NCBI GenBank assembly: GCA_949287095.1
Contig: CASEFA010000008.1
Location: forward strand, 51,876 to 115,875
Source of the DNA: an uncultured Bacillota bacterium
GTDB lineage: Bacteria > Bacillota > Clostridia > Peptostreptococcales > Anaerovoracaceae
Reading direction: 5' to 3'
Length of the DNA: 64,000 bases
The notes beneath the pieces were generated by a model. That model did not search any database. It was not told the origin of the DNA and saw only the letters and a list, made by a program, of their open reading frames with translations. Below are positions 16,559-24,653 of this stretch, one piece after another. Positions within the stretch are counted from its first letter, which is position 1; each line of letters opens with the position of its first letter. Made by a program: the position numbers and the translations under genes.

Positions 16559-17009
16559 TTTCTTTAGCCTCCGAAAGTTCAGTTCTGACTTGCATGAGAA
16601 TATTTCCCAATAGATTCTGTGCCGTTTTGTTTTTACACTTATCACAGGTACAATGCCCCCAGCGATTATCATGCCAGTGGTTGCCCTCTTCCAAATATGC
16701 GTCACCAGTTGAAAGAAGCATTTCCCCAAGTTCGGGAACAGCAAATTTGGCTCTTTCAATTTCCAGCATGATATTAACGGAAATCAAATCCCAATCTTTT
16801 CTTAAACCAGGCTCTTTTTTACCCATTTGTTTAGCTCTCACAGGATTTTTGACCTGAGTATATTTGATTTTGTCCTCATCATTGGTGCACTTTTGGGCTT
16901 GGAAAGCTGCCTCAGCATTAGGATATTGCAGTCCTTTGAAAACAAAAGGATATTGAAAGAAATTTGAAAGAAACCGATATTCATCTCTAAAACTTGTGAT
17001 CTTCTCCAT
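16536..17009 (-). CDS. NADAR domain protein (YbiA-like), copy 2
   Basis: A 157-residue compact NADAR protein. It shows the canonical pattern ITSFRDEYRFLSNFFQYPF, then GLQYPNAEAAFQAQK, KNPVRAKQMGKK, LLSTGDAYLEEGNHWHDNRW and a terminal NLLGNILMQVR. A Cys/His cluster, HCTCDKCKNK, sits before the last motif. ATG 17009 is chosen over an upstream in-frame start because AGAGGGAG precedes it by 6 bases. Unlike copy 1 it lies inside the regulon, behind its own operator. Expected activity is N-glycosidic cleavage linked to NAD, ADP-ribose or a modified base. Confidence 0.9.
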   Translation of the reverse strand: MEKITSFRDEYRFLSNFFQYPFVFKGLQYPNAEAAFQAQKCTNDEDKIKYTQVKNPVRAKQMGKKEPGLRKDWDLISVNIMLEIERAKFAVPELGEMLLSTGDAYLEEGNHWHDNRWGHCTCDKCKNKTAQNLLGNILMQVRTELSEAKENEQQKRT

Positions 17010-17043
17010 AATAATCTCCCTCTTTGTTATTTTCTTTGCTTTA

Positions 17044-17077
17044 AGTATAATCAAACCAATGTCCTATATTTTGTGCA
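17044..17077 (-). promoter_or_regulatory. Regulon promoter 4 (operator 17060-17077, -10 box 17044-17049)
   Basis: The minus strand reads TGCACA-AAATAT-AGGACA, then 10 bases, then TATACT. It is the promoter of NADAR copy 2. The spacer is identical to that of sites at 17.2 and 23.1 kb, while the right half is degenerate. Confidence 0.65.
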
Positions 17078-17082
17078 TAATA

Positions 17083-17154
17083 TTAAGCACAAAAAAATGG
17101 AGTTGTCAATAGCGCAAGCATTAAAGCAAGTGAAATGATTTGTTTTGTTTTCAT
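17083..17154 (-). CDS. 23-residue hydrophobic peptide
   Basis: A short open frame, MKTKQIISLALMLALLTTPFF plus CA, with a strong GGAGG 7 bases before ATG. It has a basic start, one hydrophobic span and Cys near the end, so it looks like a free signal peptide, a lipoprotein leader or a type I toxin-like membrane peptide. It has its own regulon promoter (10-bp spacing) and lies just upstream of NADAR copy 2. The excellent translation signal argues that it is made. A decayed lipoprotein gene is the alternative. Confidence 0.6.
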   Translation of the reverse strand: MKTKQIISLALMLALLTTPFFCA

Positions 17155-17202
17155 ATAAATCCTCCTGTGCCGAAAATAATCGGCGTTTATTTTGGTAATT
17201 TT

Positions 17203-17236
17203 ATTATACTTGTGACATCGCACCATATTTGGTACA
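17203..17236 (-). promoter_or_regulatory. Regulon promoter 5 (operator 17219-17236, -10 box 17203-17208)
   Basis: The minus strand reads TGTACC-AAATAT-GGTGCG, then 10 bases, then TATAAT. It is one of the two best copies. It drives the 23-residue peptide and perhaps NADAR copy 2. Confidence 0.8.
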
Positions 17237-17240
17237 TAGC

Positions 17241-17280
17241 AAAACAGAGCCGCATTTTGCAGCTCTGTTTTATTTTTTTG
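17241..17280. terminator. Terminator of the WYL-DUF262 operon
   Basis: A stem AAAACAGAGC/GCTCTGTTTT extended by GC pairs, with T-tracts on both sides. It ends the minus-strand transcript two bases after the 17282 gene, and the next regulon promoter begins right behind it. Confidence 0.8.
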
Positions 17281-17281
17281 T

Positions 17282-17632
17282 TCAGTTGAATAAATCGCCT
17301 ACGCAATTTTTACAGTGGTAGTGGTCATCATATTCTACTACATAATCCCCAATATCAAATGCGTCAATAATCTGAGATAGAACATTTTCACGATTTATAC
17401 ATGGATCAATGTAAATTATCGAGTGAATCTTTTTCTCGTCCCATACAACCCTTCCACGAGGATAGTCTATGTACTCTCCGGTTTTGAAGTGTGCATCATA
17501 TAGTTGATCATGACCATAAGAGTTATCCAGTTTTCCGGCTTGTTCCCGGCCTTCAGAGAGGGGACAGGCATTATATATTAGCTTTCCTCGAATATAGAAG
17601 AATGGGCCTATTTGTGTCATATTCAGTTCCAT
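17282..17632 (-). CDS. Small YPRGRV-type protein, last gene of the DUF262 operon
   Basis: A 116-residue protein with IGPFFYIRGKLIYNACPLSE at the start, DYPRGRVVWDEKK in the middle, IHSIIYIDPCI and a C-terminal VVEYDDHYHCKNCVGD with a possible Cys/His metal site. It shares this order with the 7.6-8.0 kb protein. Its start overlaps the 3' end of the upstream DUF262 gene by 10 bases, so it is co-translated with it. Function unknown. ATG 17620 is an alternative start. Confidence 0.75.
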   Translation of the reverse strand: MELNMTQIGPFFYIRGKLIYNACPLSEGREQAGKLDNSYGHDQLYDAHFKTGEYIDYPRGRVVWDEKKIHSIIYIDPCINRENVLSQIIDAFDIGDYVVEYDDHYHCKNCVGDLFN

Positions 17633-19995
17633 CCCGAAAAAGAATCTATACCACTAATTAAATCACCAGAGTTAATCCAAACAAATCCATTAGCAGATTC
17701 TTTATCGTTTACCACGTTGTAAACCTTGTCTGTCCGGCTCCCATTCTCAAAGACTTCATACCATCGGTATTTGTTCCCGTTATAATCAAATTCGACTCTT
17801 ACGCCCCAGTAATAACCATTCTGATAAAAGTTGAACAATGAATCAGTAATAGCTATGATTCCCGCATCTGCCAAATTCTTGAGGGCAATATTCTTATCTT
17901 TTCTTTCGGAGCTTAAATAAACGCCTTCCGTTTGACTATAGTCTTTATGTACCGCCCAATATAGATGCCAGTGATATCTATACTTATAATTTTCAGGTTT
18001 CCCGACAACTTTACTGATCAAGCCACTGTCAAGAAAGTCTTGGTAATCAGTACTATGTTGCGGCTCCGCATTATCCATAAGCATAGCATGTACTTTTGAC
18101 AGCACGTCATCTACATCACTGCATAAAATATCTTTCTTCCAACATTTGTGACGAGCGTGGTAACCTACGGATGTAAATAAATACTTGTCCTTTATTTTCT
18201 CAAAACCTTCAAATTGTTTTAACAGTTTTTCAACTGTAGTTGTCGGTACTGGATTAGCAAACAGTATTTGCGCCGTCTCAAACTTCTTATCAAAATCATT
18301 CCAGTCAATATTTGTTACATTTTTATATAAGAAACGGATGGTTCCATTAAAGAATGCACAATTCTCGGCTTCTTTAATCTTATTTTCCCATACATTGTCG
18401 GTCAAAATCTTTTCGGCTTTTTCTTTTTCCTCCTTTAACTGGCACTCCAATTGGCTGTTAGAAAAAGGTCCTGTATAGTCTCTCAGACACTCATAGATAT
18501 CATTATTAAAGTTCACCATTTTATCAGAGAGTTTTTTGATCAAGCGCATACATGTAACCATAGCTGGGATGTTATCAATGGCTGCGTTCTCAGTCAGATT
18601 TTTAACTACTCTCATCCATCTAAAGAATTTCGTCTCATTAAATCCATTGACAATACGACCATTCAAAATAAAGTAGCAAATAGCCAGGAAATACACCCTT
18701 TCCTTTTGGCTTGTAGAAAGAAGAACATTCTCCTGATCAAGACCATACTGCGGAATAAATGTATAACCATTTGCAACACCAGATGCTTCTTCATCGTCCT
18801 CATCGGCGTCTTTTATGGAAAGAGCTGACTCAATGTCTTTTATAATGGTAGAATCAGATAATTTAGTTAAGATATAGTCAATCTCACTAAGAGATTGGAA
18901 ATTGACATACTTTTTATATACTTCAAACCCCTCATAATTAACCAAACTATCATCAGCAGATGATGCCCGAAGCCCGGTACCAAATAATCTGTCAAAAGCA
19001 ACTTTATCCGCTTTATGAGTTTCATCTTCCTTGCCTTGTGCATACTCTGCAGGTGACATTGGCGAGTCAATGCAAATCTTATTCAATACGAACCTGTTTA
19101 TGAAGGAGAAATAGAGTCCGTCAATCCTTCCGTCAAATTCTTTTTGTAGTTTTTCTCGTGACGAATTCCAGAAAACATCCGTCCATTTATTATCAATCTG
19201 AGAAGGATAATACTGCTTATAACTGATTGAATTAATCGACTTATCAAACTCTGCGCTATCCGGATTATCGGGTGCCTGAATCCATGCAACAAGATCCGCT
19301 TTGAAGTTTTCGAAATCCGTTAGACCTTTACCTCTGGCATTCATCTTGATATATAAGTCATCAGAAATAGGGAGTTTTTCGCCTCCAATAATCATCAGCT
19401 TAAAATCTATGACTGGATGATCTATCAACCTGTCTCTCAACTGATTATAGTCACAGTCACCAAATATGGCATCAATATTATCGTCTGTCTTGTTTCCGTC
19501 ACCTCCTAGAGTTCGTAGCATTGCACTTACTGTAGGATCCTGAAGCCAGGCAGAATAAAACCACGTTTGGGACTTGATAAATTCAACAATTCCAGCATAT
19601 CCGGCAACATCGTCATATGTTGCGGACTGCATTTTCTCACATAATTCTGCGCAAAAATCACTGGATGATGATCTTGTCTCATATGTAAATCTTTTTAATT
19701 TTTTGCAGTCCGTTTCAAGTTTATCTGCCCTAAATGAAACATACCAAAAAATCAGCCACAGCGTTGTAAGACGTTGTTGCCCATCGAGTGGGTAAAAACG
19801 CGTTCCGTCAATATTTCCGTAAACGAAATCCAAAGTTACTGCTTCATTATCACAGAGATAAGATTTGATTTCGTTAAGAAAAGTCTTTCGGATATATTCA
19901 TTGTCTTTTCTTCCTTGGGCATAGTCGCGTTGTATTACCGGCACGACAACATCATACTCGCCAAGCAATTTCCATAAGTCATATGTATTGTTCAT
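17623..19995 (-). CDS. DUF262 protein (GmrSD-like), second of pair
   Basis: A 790-residue protein. The DUF262 signature is at the N-terminus: VVPVIQRDYAQGR at about 17-29 and PLDGQQRLTTLWL at about 71-83. In GmrS this ParB-like fold uses the DGQQR-type site for nucleotide hydrolysis. LPISDDLYIKMNARGKGLTDFENFK near residue 210 is the usual third DUF262 motif. I see no clear DUF1524 HNH motif in the C-terminal half, unlike the upstream partner. GmrSD proteins are type IV restriction enzymes that attack modified phage DNA. GGAGG precedes ATG by 6 bases, and the upstream DUF262 gene ends 12 bases away. Confidence 0.88.
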   Translation of the reverse strand: MNNTYDLWKLLGEYDVVVPVIQRDYAQGRKDNEYIRKTFLNEIKSYLCDNEAVTLDFVYGNIDGTRFYPLDGQQRLTTLWLIFWYVSFRADKLETDCKKLKRFTYETRSSSSDFCAELCEKMQSATYDDVAGYAGIVEFIKSQTWFYSAWLQDPTVSAMLRTLGGDGNKTDDNIDAIFGDCDYNQLRDRLIDHPVIDFKLMIIGGEKLPISDDLYIKMNARGKGLTDFENFKADLVAWIQAPDNPDSAEFDKSINSISYKQYYPSQIDNKWTDVFWNSSREKLQKEFDGRIDGLYFSFINRFVLNKICIDSPMSPAEYAQGKEDETHKADKVAFDRLFGTGLRASSADDSLVNYEGFEVYKKYVNFQSLSEIDYILTKLSDSTIIKDIESALSIKDADEDDEEASGVANGYTFIPQYGLDQENVLLSTSQKERVYFLAICYFILNGRIVNGFNETKFFRWMRVVKNLTENAAIDNIPAMVTCMRLIKKLSDKMVNFNNDIYECLRDYTGPFSNSQLECQLKEEKEKAEKILTDNVWENKIKEAENCAFFNGTIRFLYKNVTNIDWNDFDKKFETAQILFANPVPTTTVEKLLKQFEGFEKIKDKYLFTSVGYHARHKCWKKDILCSDVDDVLSKVHAMLMDNAEPQHSTDYQDFLDSGLISKVVGKPENYKYRYHWHLYWAVHKDYSQTEGVYLSSERKDKNIALKNLADAGIIAITDSLFNFYQNGYYWGVRVEFDYNGNKYRWYEVFENGSRTDKVYNVVNDKESANGFVWINSGDLISGIDSFSGWN

Positions 19996-20007
19996 GTCCT
20001 GCCTCCA

Positions 20008-22029
20008 TTACACAATACCAATTTGATTAAAATAGTACTGCAGTTTTTCTTTGATATCATTCCAATAGGCCTCCGCGTCATCAATATTCCAGTTCATCAT
20101 TGTGGAAGGCATTTCCGTGTAAAATTTCGAAAAAACATTTTTAGTACACGGAGGCACAAAGGCTACTTCCGGTGCTTTGCTGTCAATTACGAGTTGGCCG
20201 TTACAAAAGCTGTAGATAATCTTAACACCTTTTTCTTTATTTGCAATAAATGCTCTCTTTACCGGGAAAATCTGATTTCCGTATTCTTTGTTTGTTGATT
20301 CATCCAGCAAAACATAATTCCATATTCTGTTCTTATCTTCATCTGGCAAAGGACCGCCTTTTTGAGTGATTTCAGTTAAGATATCTGTAAAGTCATCTTT
20401 GCCTGCAGCGTCACCTATATAATCATCGATCTTTTGCGTCAAGATGGGATCATCGGTAAAATACTGTCTCGCCAAAGACAAATACAGGACATCTGCACCG
20501 TCCTTTTTAAAATCATCCCCAGCATTAGGTCTTATATGCTCAACCTGCCATTTTTCACGCTTATATAAGTGGAATGGAAATTTCGTGAAATTAGGTAGAT
20601 TATACTTTGTTTCAGAAACAAACTTATCATTTTGCTGAATAATTGTCTCGATGTTGTGAAGAAGTAATATATCGACAACTGCCCTCTTACCAACTACTTT
20701 GCCATTGTATTCCTGATCAAACTTATACTCAAAAATTTGTTTAAACCATTCTTTTCTACTCAGTTTCTGTGCTATGGCAGTTTTTAACCATTCAATATAT
20801 TCCGCCTTAGTTTGTCCTTCCCATGACAAAACATAATCAGTAATGTCGAAATCTGAATTCTGAATAGAAGTAAGATATCCGATGTAATGATAAAAACGAT
20901 AATCTTGGTACCATTCATTAAATACTTGATAATACTTCTTGACCTCTTTCCATAAATCATCAAGCCAATCTGTATTTACATTTTCGGTGGCGTGCGTAGC
21001 AGCGTTTATTTTGGCGCAAATAAAGGCCTCATTAAAATATCGGAATGTTCTGTGTTCATCGTTTCCGATTCGTTCTTTTAATGCCTTGTTATATGCTTCA
21101 ATTTCACCTCTGTAGTCATAATTCTTAGTTTTCTTGCGGTTCTTTGTTTCCTGGAACAGATGATACCTGTCTTTTTCGCAAATAGAGTTCAATATAAAAT
21201 CAATTCGGGTAGGTTTGTTGTAATTGAAGTCATGTAAAAACGCCCAAAACTCGTCGTTTTGGAGTGCATATTCAATTTGATCCCATTCTATGGCTATCTT
21301 ACGTTGCTTTGCTTCTAATTGTTTCTCGTCAGCATCAGATTCAATGCGGAAATTTGCTCTATTCAAGAAGAGTGCTTTAATGAGTTCTGAATCTGTCAGT
21401 GGAATTTTTCCAATGTTAAGCCTTGTAAATACCGATATTTCATCTGCTTCATCAACCTGATACCAAATGAAGTTGACCTGATTAAGAAGTGCATCCAAGA
21501 TTTCTTTCCGCACGGATGGATCTTGTACCTCTTTTGAATCAATCCATTCATTTATAGTTGAATAAACCAAATACATATGATAGTAATCAACGTTGCTCTC
21601 GGCATCTGCTGAGTTCTTTGATTTGATATTAGCCAAAAAATCTTTACTACCTATTCTTGTGCAATAATCAATTTCATATCTATCATCAATGCCAAGACAG
21701 CTTAAAAGCAAATAAATTGTTGTCAGTCTTTGCTGTCCATCAACCACCGTCCATGAGCCTTTTATATATTTTTTAATATCTTCAAGTGTCGATTCAGGAC
21801 GTTTACATTTTTCCAATATGTCATCTGCTTTTTCAGAAACCACCAACGGCTGTATACAATAAATTTCCTCACTGGTATGACTTGTCTTTAAAGCAAACGC
21901 ATAAATATCCTCAAGCAAATCAATTGCTTGTTGCTTCTCCCATCGATAACCTCGCTGATAATCGGGAATAAAAAAGTTCATTCCCAGCAATTCTTTTACA
22001 GGTTTTAACGAAATTACATTGTTACCCAT
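20008..22029 (-). CDS. DUF262-DUF1524 protein (GmrSD-like), first of pair
   Basis: A 673-residue protein. The N-terminal DUF262 has IPDYQRGYRWEKQQ at about 17-30 and VVDGQQRLTTIYLLLS near 95, then SVFTRLNIGKIPLTDSELIK near 205. The C-terminal DUF1524 has WQVEHIRPNAGDD near 495 (the HxxP nuclease centre) and YGNQIFPVKRAFI near 585. All parts of a GmrSD enzyme, nucleotide-using and nuclease, are therefore present. It is 35 bases downstream of the WYL gene and co-transcribed with it. It likely cuts invading, possibly modified, DNA; specificity cannot be read from sequence. Confidence 0.9.
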   Translation of the reverse strand: MGNNVISLKPVKELLGMNFFIPDYQRGYRWEKQQAIDLLEDIYAFALKTSHTSEEIYCIQPLVVSEKADDILEKCKRPESTLEDIKKYIKGSWTVVDGQQRLTTIYLLLSCLGIDDRYEIDYCTRIGSKDFLANIKSKNSADAESNVDYYHMYLVYSTINEWIDSKEVQDPSVRKEILDALLNQVNFIWYQVDEADEISVFTRLNIGKIPLTDSELIKALFLNRANFRIESDADEKQLEAKQRKIAIEWDQIEYALQNDEFWAFLHDFNYNKPTRIDFILNSICEKDRYHLFQETKNRKKTKNYDYRGEIEAYNKALKERIGNDEHRTFRYFNEAFICAKINAATHATENVNTDWLDDLWKEVKKYYQVFNEWYQDYRFYHYIGYLTSIQNSDFDITDYVLSWEGQTKAEYIEWLKTAIAQKLSRKEWFKQIFEYKFDQEYNGKVVGKRAVVDILLLHNIETIIQQNDKFVSETKYNLPNFTKFPFHLYKREKWQVEHIRPNAGDDFKKDGADVLYLSLARQYFTDDPILTQKIDDYIGDAAGKDDFTDILTEITQKGGPLPDEDKNRIWNYVLLDESTNKEYGNQIFPVKRAFIANKEKGVKIIYSFCNGQLVIDSKAPEVAFVPPCTKNVFSKFYTEMPSTMMNWNIDDAEAYWNDIKEKLQYYFNQIGIV

Positions 22030-22064
22030 ATATTACTCATCCTTTTCCTTCATTCGCTACTAAC

Positions 22065-23051
22065 TCACTTATACTTTTTGAGTCCGTTTTCAAGCGAATT
22101 CCTTATCCGCTCTCTCAGCGTTTTTGGAAAAACGACCTCTATATAATTTGCATACTGCATTGCCCAATGTTCCATTGCATTTGGGCTGGCTACAACCGAT
22201 ACTTTAACCTGATTTTCATTATCGCTGCTTTGGGCTATTCTAATGTCATTTCCAAACCAGTCAACAATCTGGTCCACTATTCCGGCATCTGCCACAAAGT
22301 CGATCCGTTCCGGCTCATCCGAATACATATAAGGCATTGCCGATGAAAGCTTTTTGTAATCGATTCCGTTTTTGTAACCGGGTATGGTCTGCAAATCAGT
22401 GGCCTTTTCTTCCGTCAACTTCATGTTTGTTATCCGATCAAGTCGATGAAACACCATATTACCCCAATATTCGCTATATGCCATGAGATAATACCGCTGA
22501 TTGTGAAGAATCAGCTGATAAGGACTAACCACCTGATAAGAAGATTTATGAAGTTTCTTATCAATTCCGATCTTATTGTAATCGTATGCAACACGGAGTT
22601 TCTGCTCAATAGCGGTATCAATCAATTCAATGTTAAAGAACAGTGCTTGATTGTCTGTTTTACTCCAGTCATTAACTGAGTAAATGTTTTTCACATGAGA
22701 GCGGAAATATTTATTGGAAAGCCCACATAGCCTGTCAATTAAGTCCTTTGAATGCTTTGCAGTAATATGTTTGCTACAAAGAACACCGTCAATAAGCAGC
22801 TTGAGTTCGGAATCTTCAAAATCTCTTTCTTCGAGGTAACTACCGGCACGTCTCGATTCAATTTCGATCCCTGCTTCTTTCAAAAGAGATATGTTTCTGC
22901 TGATTGCTTTTCGCTCAATAACGATTCCATAGTCGTTTTCAAGATGCCTTGCAATATCGTCTTGGGTAAGAGGATGGTCGTAATCGCTATACTCTTTCAA
23001 AATCTGCCAGATTCGTATCAGCGCCAGTTTTTTAGGTTCAAAGCTTTCCAT
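22065..23051 (-). CDS. WYL-domain transcriptional regulator of the island
   Basis: A 328-residue regulator. A winged helix occupies residues 10-70 (LIRIWQILKEYSDYDHPLTQ start), a WYL domain residues 135-235 (SYQVVSPYQLILHNQRYYLM, where YYL replaces WYL, and FHRLDRI), and a WCX domain lies at the end (PKTLRERIRNSLENGLKKYK). It is homologous to the first 340 residues of the 3.4-5.2 kb protein. AAAGGAGC precedes ATG. Its promoter holds one copy of the 18-bp dyad, which fits autoregulation. It is therefore the best candidate for the protein that binds all six sites. WYL proteins such as BrxR and CapW repress defence operons through inverted repeats. Confidence 0.9.
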   Translation of the reverse strand: MESFEPKKLALIRIWQILKEYSDYDHPLTQDDIARHLENDYGIVIERKAISRNISLLKEAGIEIESRRAGSYLEERDFEDSELKLLIDGVLCSKHITAKHSKDLIDRLCGLSNKYFRSHVKNIYSVNDWSKTDNQALFFNIELIDTAIEQKLRVAYDYNKIGIDKKLHKSSYQVVSPYQLILHNQRYYLMAYSEYWGNMVFHRLDRITNMKLTEEKATDLQTIPGYKNGIDYKKLSSAMPYMYSDEPERIDFVADAGIVDQIVDWFGNDIRIAQSSDNENQVKVSVVASPNAMEHWAMQYANYIEVVFPKTLRERIRNSLENGLKKYK

Positions 23052-23106
23052 AGGTTCTGCTCCTTTGTGAATATCTTGGTATTTTAGTCCAAAGTACTCA
23101 AATATA

Positions 23107-23141
23107 ATTATACCACTGATGCACGGGACATATTTGGTACA
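23107..23141 (-). promoter_or_regulatory. Regulon promoter 6 (operator 23124-23141, -10 box 23107-23112)
   Basis: The minus strand reads TGTACC-AAATAT-GTCCCG, then 11 bases including the extended TGG, then TATAAT. It drives the WYL-DUF262-DUF262-YPRGRV operon. Confidence 0.75.
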
Positions 23142-23155
23142 TTACTTATTACTCT

Positions 23156-24631
23156 TTAGATTTCTTTTAATTTTTCCCAAACCTTTACCATAGCAAAGGT
23201 ATCAAGTCCACAGTATTTCAGCAACTGTCCTCTTGCTGTTTCGAGTTCTTCCGGTTGCATAGTTGCCATTTTTGCAAACATTTCTGAGGCTTCACCGCCG
23301 TTATGAACCCCGTCAAGATTATGATAATCAAGCGTAGGATCATCAGGGAACAGAGCAGGGAGAACGTATTTGATTGAATATGATCCCTGCATAGCACGGC
23401 AGTAATACCACTTTTTCTGGAACGGAATCATCAAATCCTGAATGTGGTCGTGAATGTTCATCAAATGGTCGCGTAAATCCGGATATAACTCGGCAAGACC
23501 ACGTATTCTTCCTTTTTCAAAGCCCATGTTGTAAGCGGTAGTGCAAACATCCAAAGGAATATCAGCACACAGCTGCTCAGCAAGAGCTCTGCGCGGGTCA
23601 CTACCCGGATAGGCAAGGAACTCAGTATGTTTTAGTTCTCCACCCTCATGCTCCACATAATGAAGTGAATATTGAAATACTATTTGCTCATAGGGGCGAG
23701 AATTGTCAAACAACGGAATAGCAGGCTGGAATGACTCGAAATCAAGGAAGTACAATGGATATGAAAGATTCTTCATAAAGCCTCTGATACTATCCATATC
23801 AATGTAAGGGGGATAGCCAAACAACTCATGCTCAATTTGTTTGTACTGTGATGAAGAGAACACATCGCAAGTATTCAGATCTTCAAAGGATATGATGCCT
23901 TTGTTGTAACATTTCAGTTTTGTACTTGTCCTTGCGCCGGCAACATCAAACACATTAGGTGTGGGCAGATGCTTTGTGCAATGTCCAAAAAAGCCACAAA
24001 AATATGGGGAGAAACAATGTTCTCCAATGTCGTCGGTTGGCTCCTCGGGTTGCAGCATATGTTCTCTGATACTGTCAATATTGTCGGAAACGTCGGGTTG
24101 CAGCATCGCAGCATCAGCGGTAATGTCTTCTACTGTAAATAATTCATTTATGTCAAGGTCGCCATGCCGTACATACTGGTTGTTGATATGAACGATTGCA
24201 CAAGATTTAACTTTATAGCCAAGTTTGGATAAAACATGACACTGGAACGAAGCGTCTTGATAGTATATTTCTTTAACTTCAGTAGAGCTTTTAACCTCGT
24301 ATAACTCAACCGTCTTATCTCCAAGATTCTTCAGAATATCAACACTGCAGAACAGCCCATCAACGGAAAACGATGCCTCCGCAATTATCGGGGTGTTGGC
24401 TTCGATCAGTTCTTTCGTCTTTTCAATCATTTCTTTAAGGTCGCCAAAAGGAACCTCAACATACTCCCCAAACAGTCCCATTGCAAGATCGCCGACTTCG
24501 TTGCCGGTAGCCATCACAGCATCGTTTATAACGCTATTATCAAACTCTTCCGGCATATTTTTCTTTAACCAAAGCATTTTCGGGCATTGTACTCCAGAGC
24601 AATATCTTGATTTTGATAAATTGTATGCCAT
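23156..24631 (-). CDS. DUF2779 protein with Cas4-like nuclease features
   Basis: A 491-residue protein. The N-terminal half looks like a PD-(D/E)XK nuclease of the Cas4/RecB type: YCSGVQCPKMLWLKKN at 10-25, EASFSVDGLFCSVDIL near 105, VELYEVKSS near 125 with the E-x-K pair, and CFSPYFCGFFGHC near 215. The Cys residues at both ends would bind an iron-sulphur cluster. The C-terminal half is DUF2779, with an RNase-H/DnaQ-like YFLDFESFQPAIPLF near 300 and a late GLDTFAMVKVW. ATG 24631 has GGGAGG 9 bases upstream; the longer frame to 24682 would overlap the preceding gene. DNA processing in defence or repair is likely. Confidence 0.85.
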   Translation of the reverse strand: MAYNLSKSRYCSGVQCPKMLWLKKNMPEEFDNSVINDAVMATGNEVGDLAMGLFGEYVEVPFGDLKEMIEKTKELIEANTPIIAEASFSVDGLFCSVDILKNLGDKTVELYEVKSSTEVKEIYYQDASFQCHVLSKLGYKVKSCAIVHINNQYVRHGDLDINELFTVEDITADAAMLQPDVSDNIDSIREHMLQPEEPTDDIGEHCFSPYFCGFFGHCTKHLPTPNVFDVAGARTSTKLKCYNKGIISFEDLNTCDVFSSSQYKQIEHELFGYPPYIDMDSIRGFMKNLSYPLYFLDFESFQPAIPLFDNSRPYEQIVFQYSLHYVEHEGGELKHTEFLAYPGSDPRRALAEQLCADIPLDVCTTAYNMGFEKGRIRGLAELYPDLRDHLMNIHDHIQDLMIPFQKKWYYCRAMQGSYSIKYVLPALFPDDPTLDYHNLDGVHNGGEASEMFAKMATMQPEELETARGQLLKYCGLDTFAMVKVWEKLKEI

Positions 24632-24653
24632 ATAATCCATCCTCCCAATTTCT

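Noticed and set aside
23156..24631. DUF2779 protein as a CRISPR Cas4
   Set aside because: It shares the nuclease-like Cys/E-x-K layout, but the DUF2779 C-terminus and the absence of cas genes or repeats argue against it.
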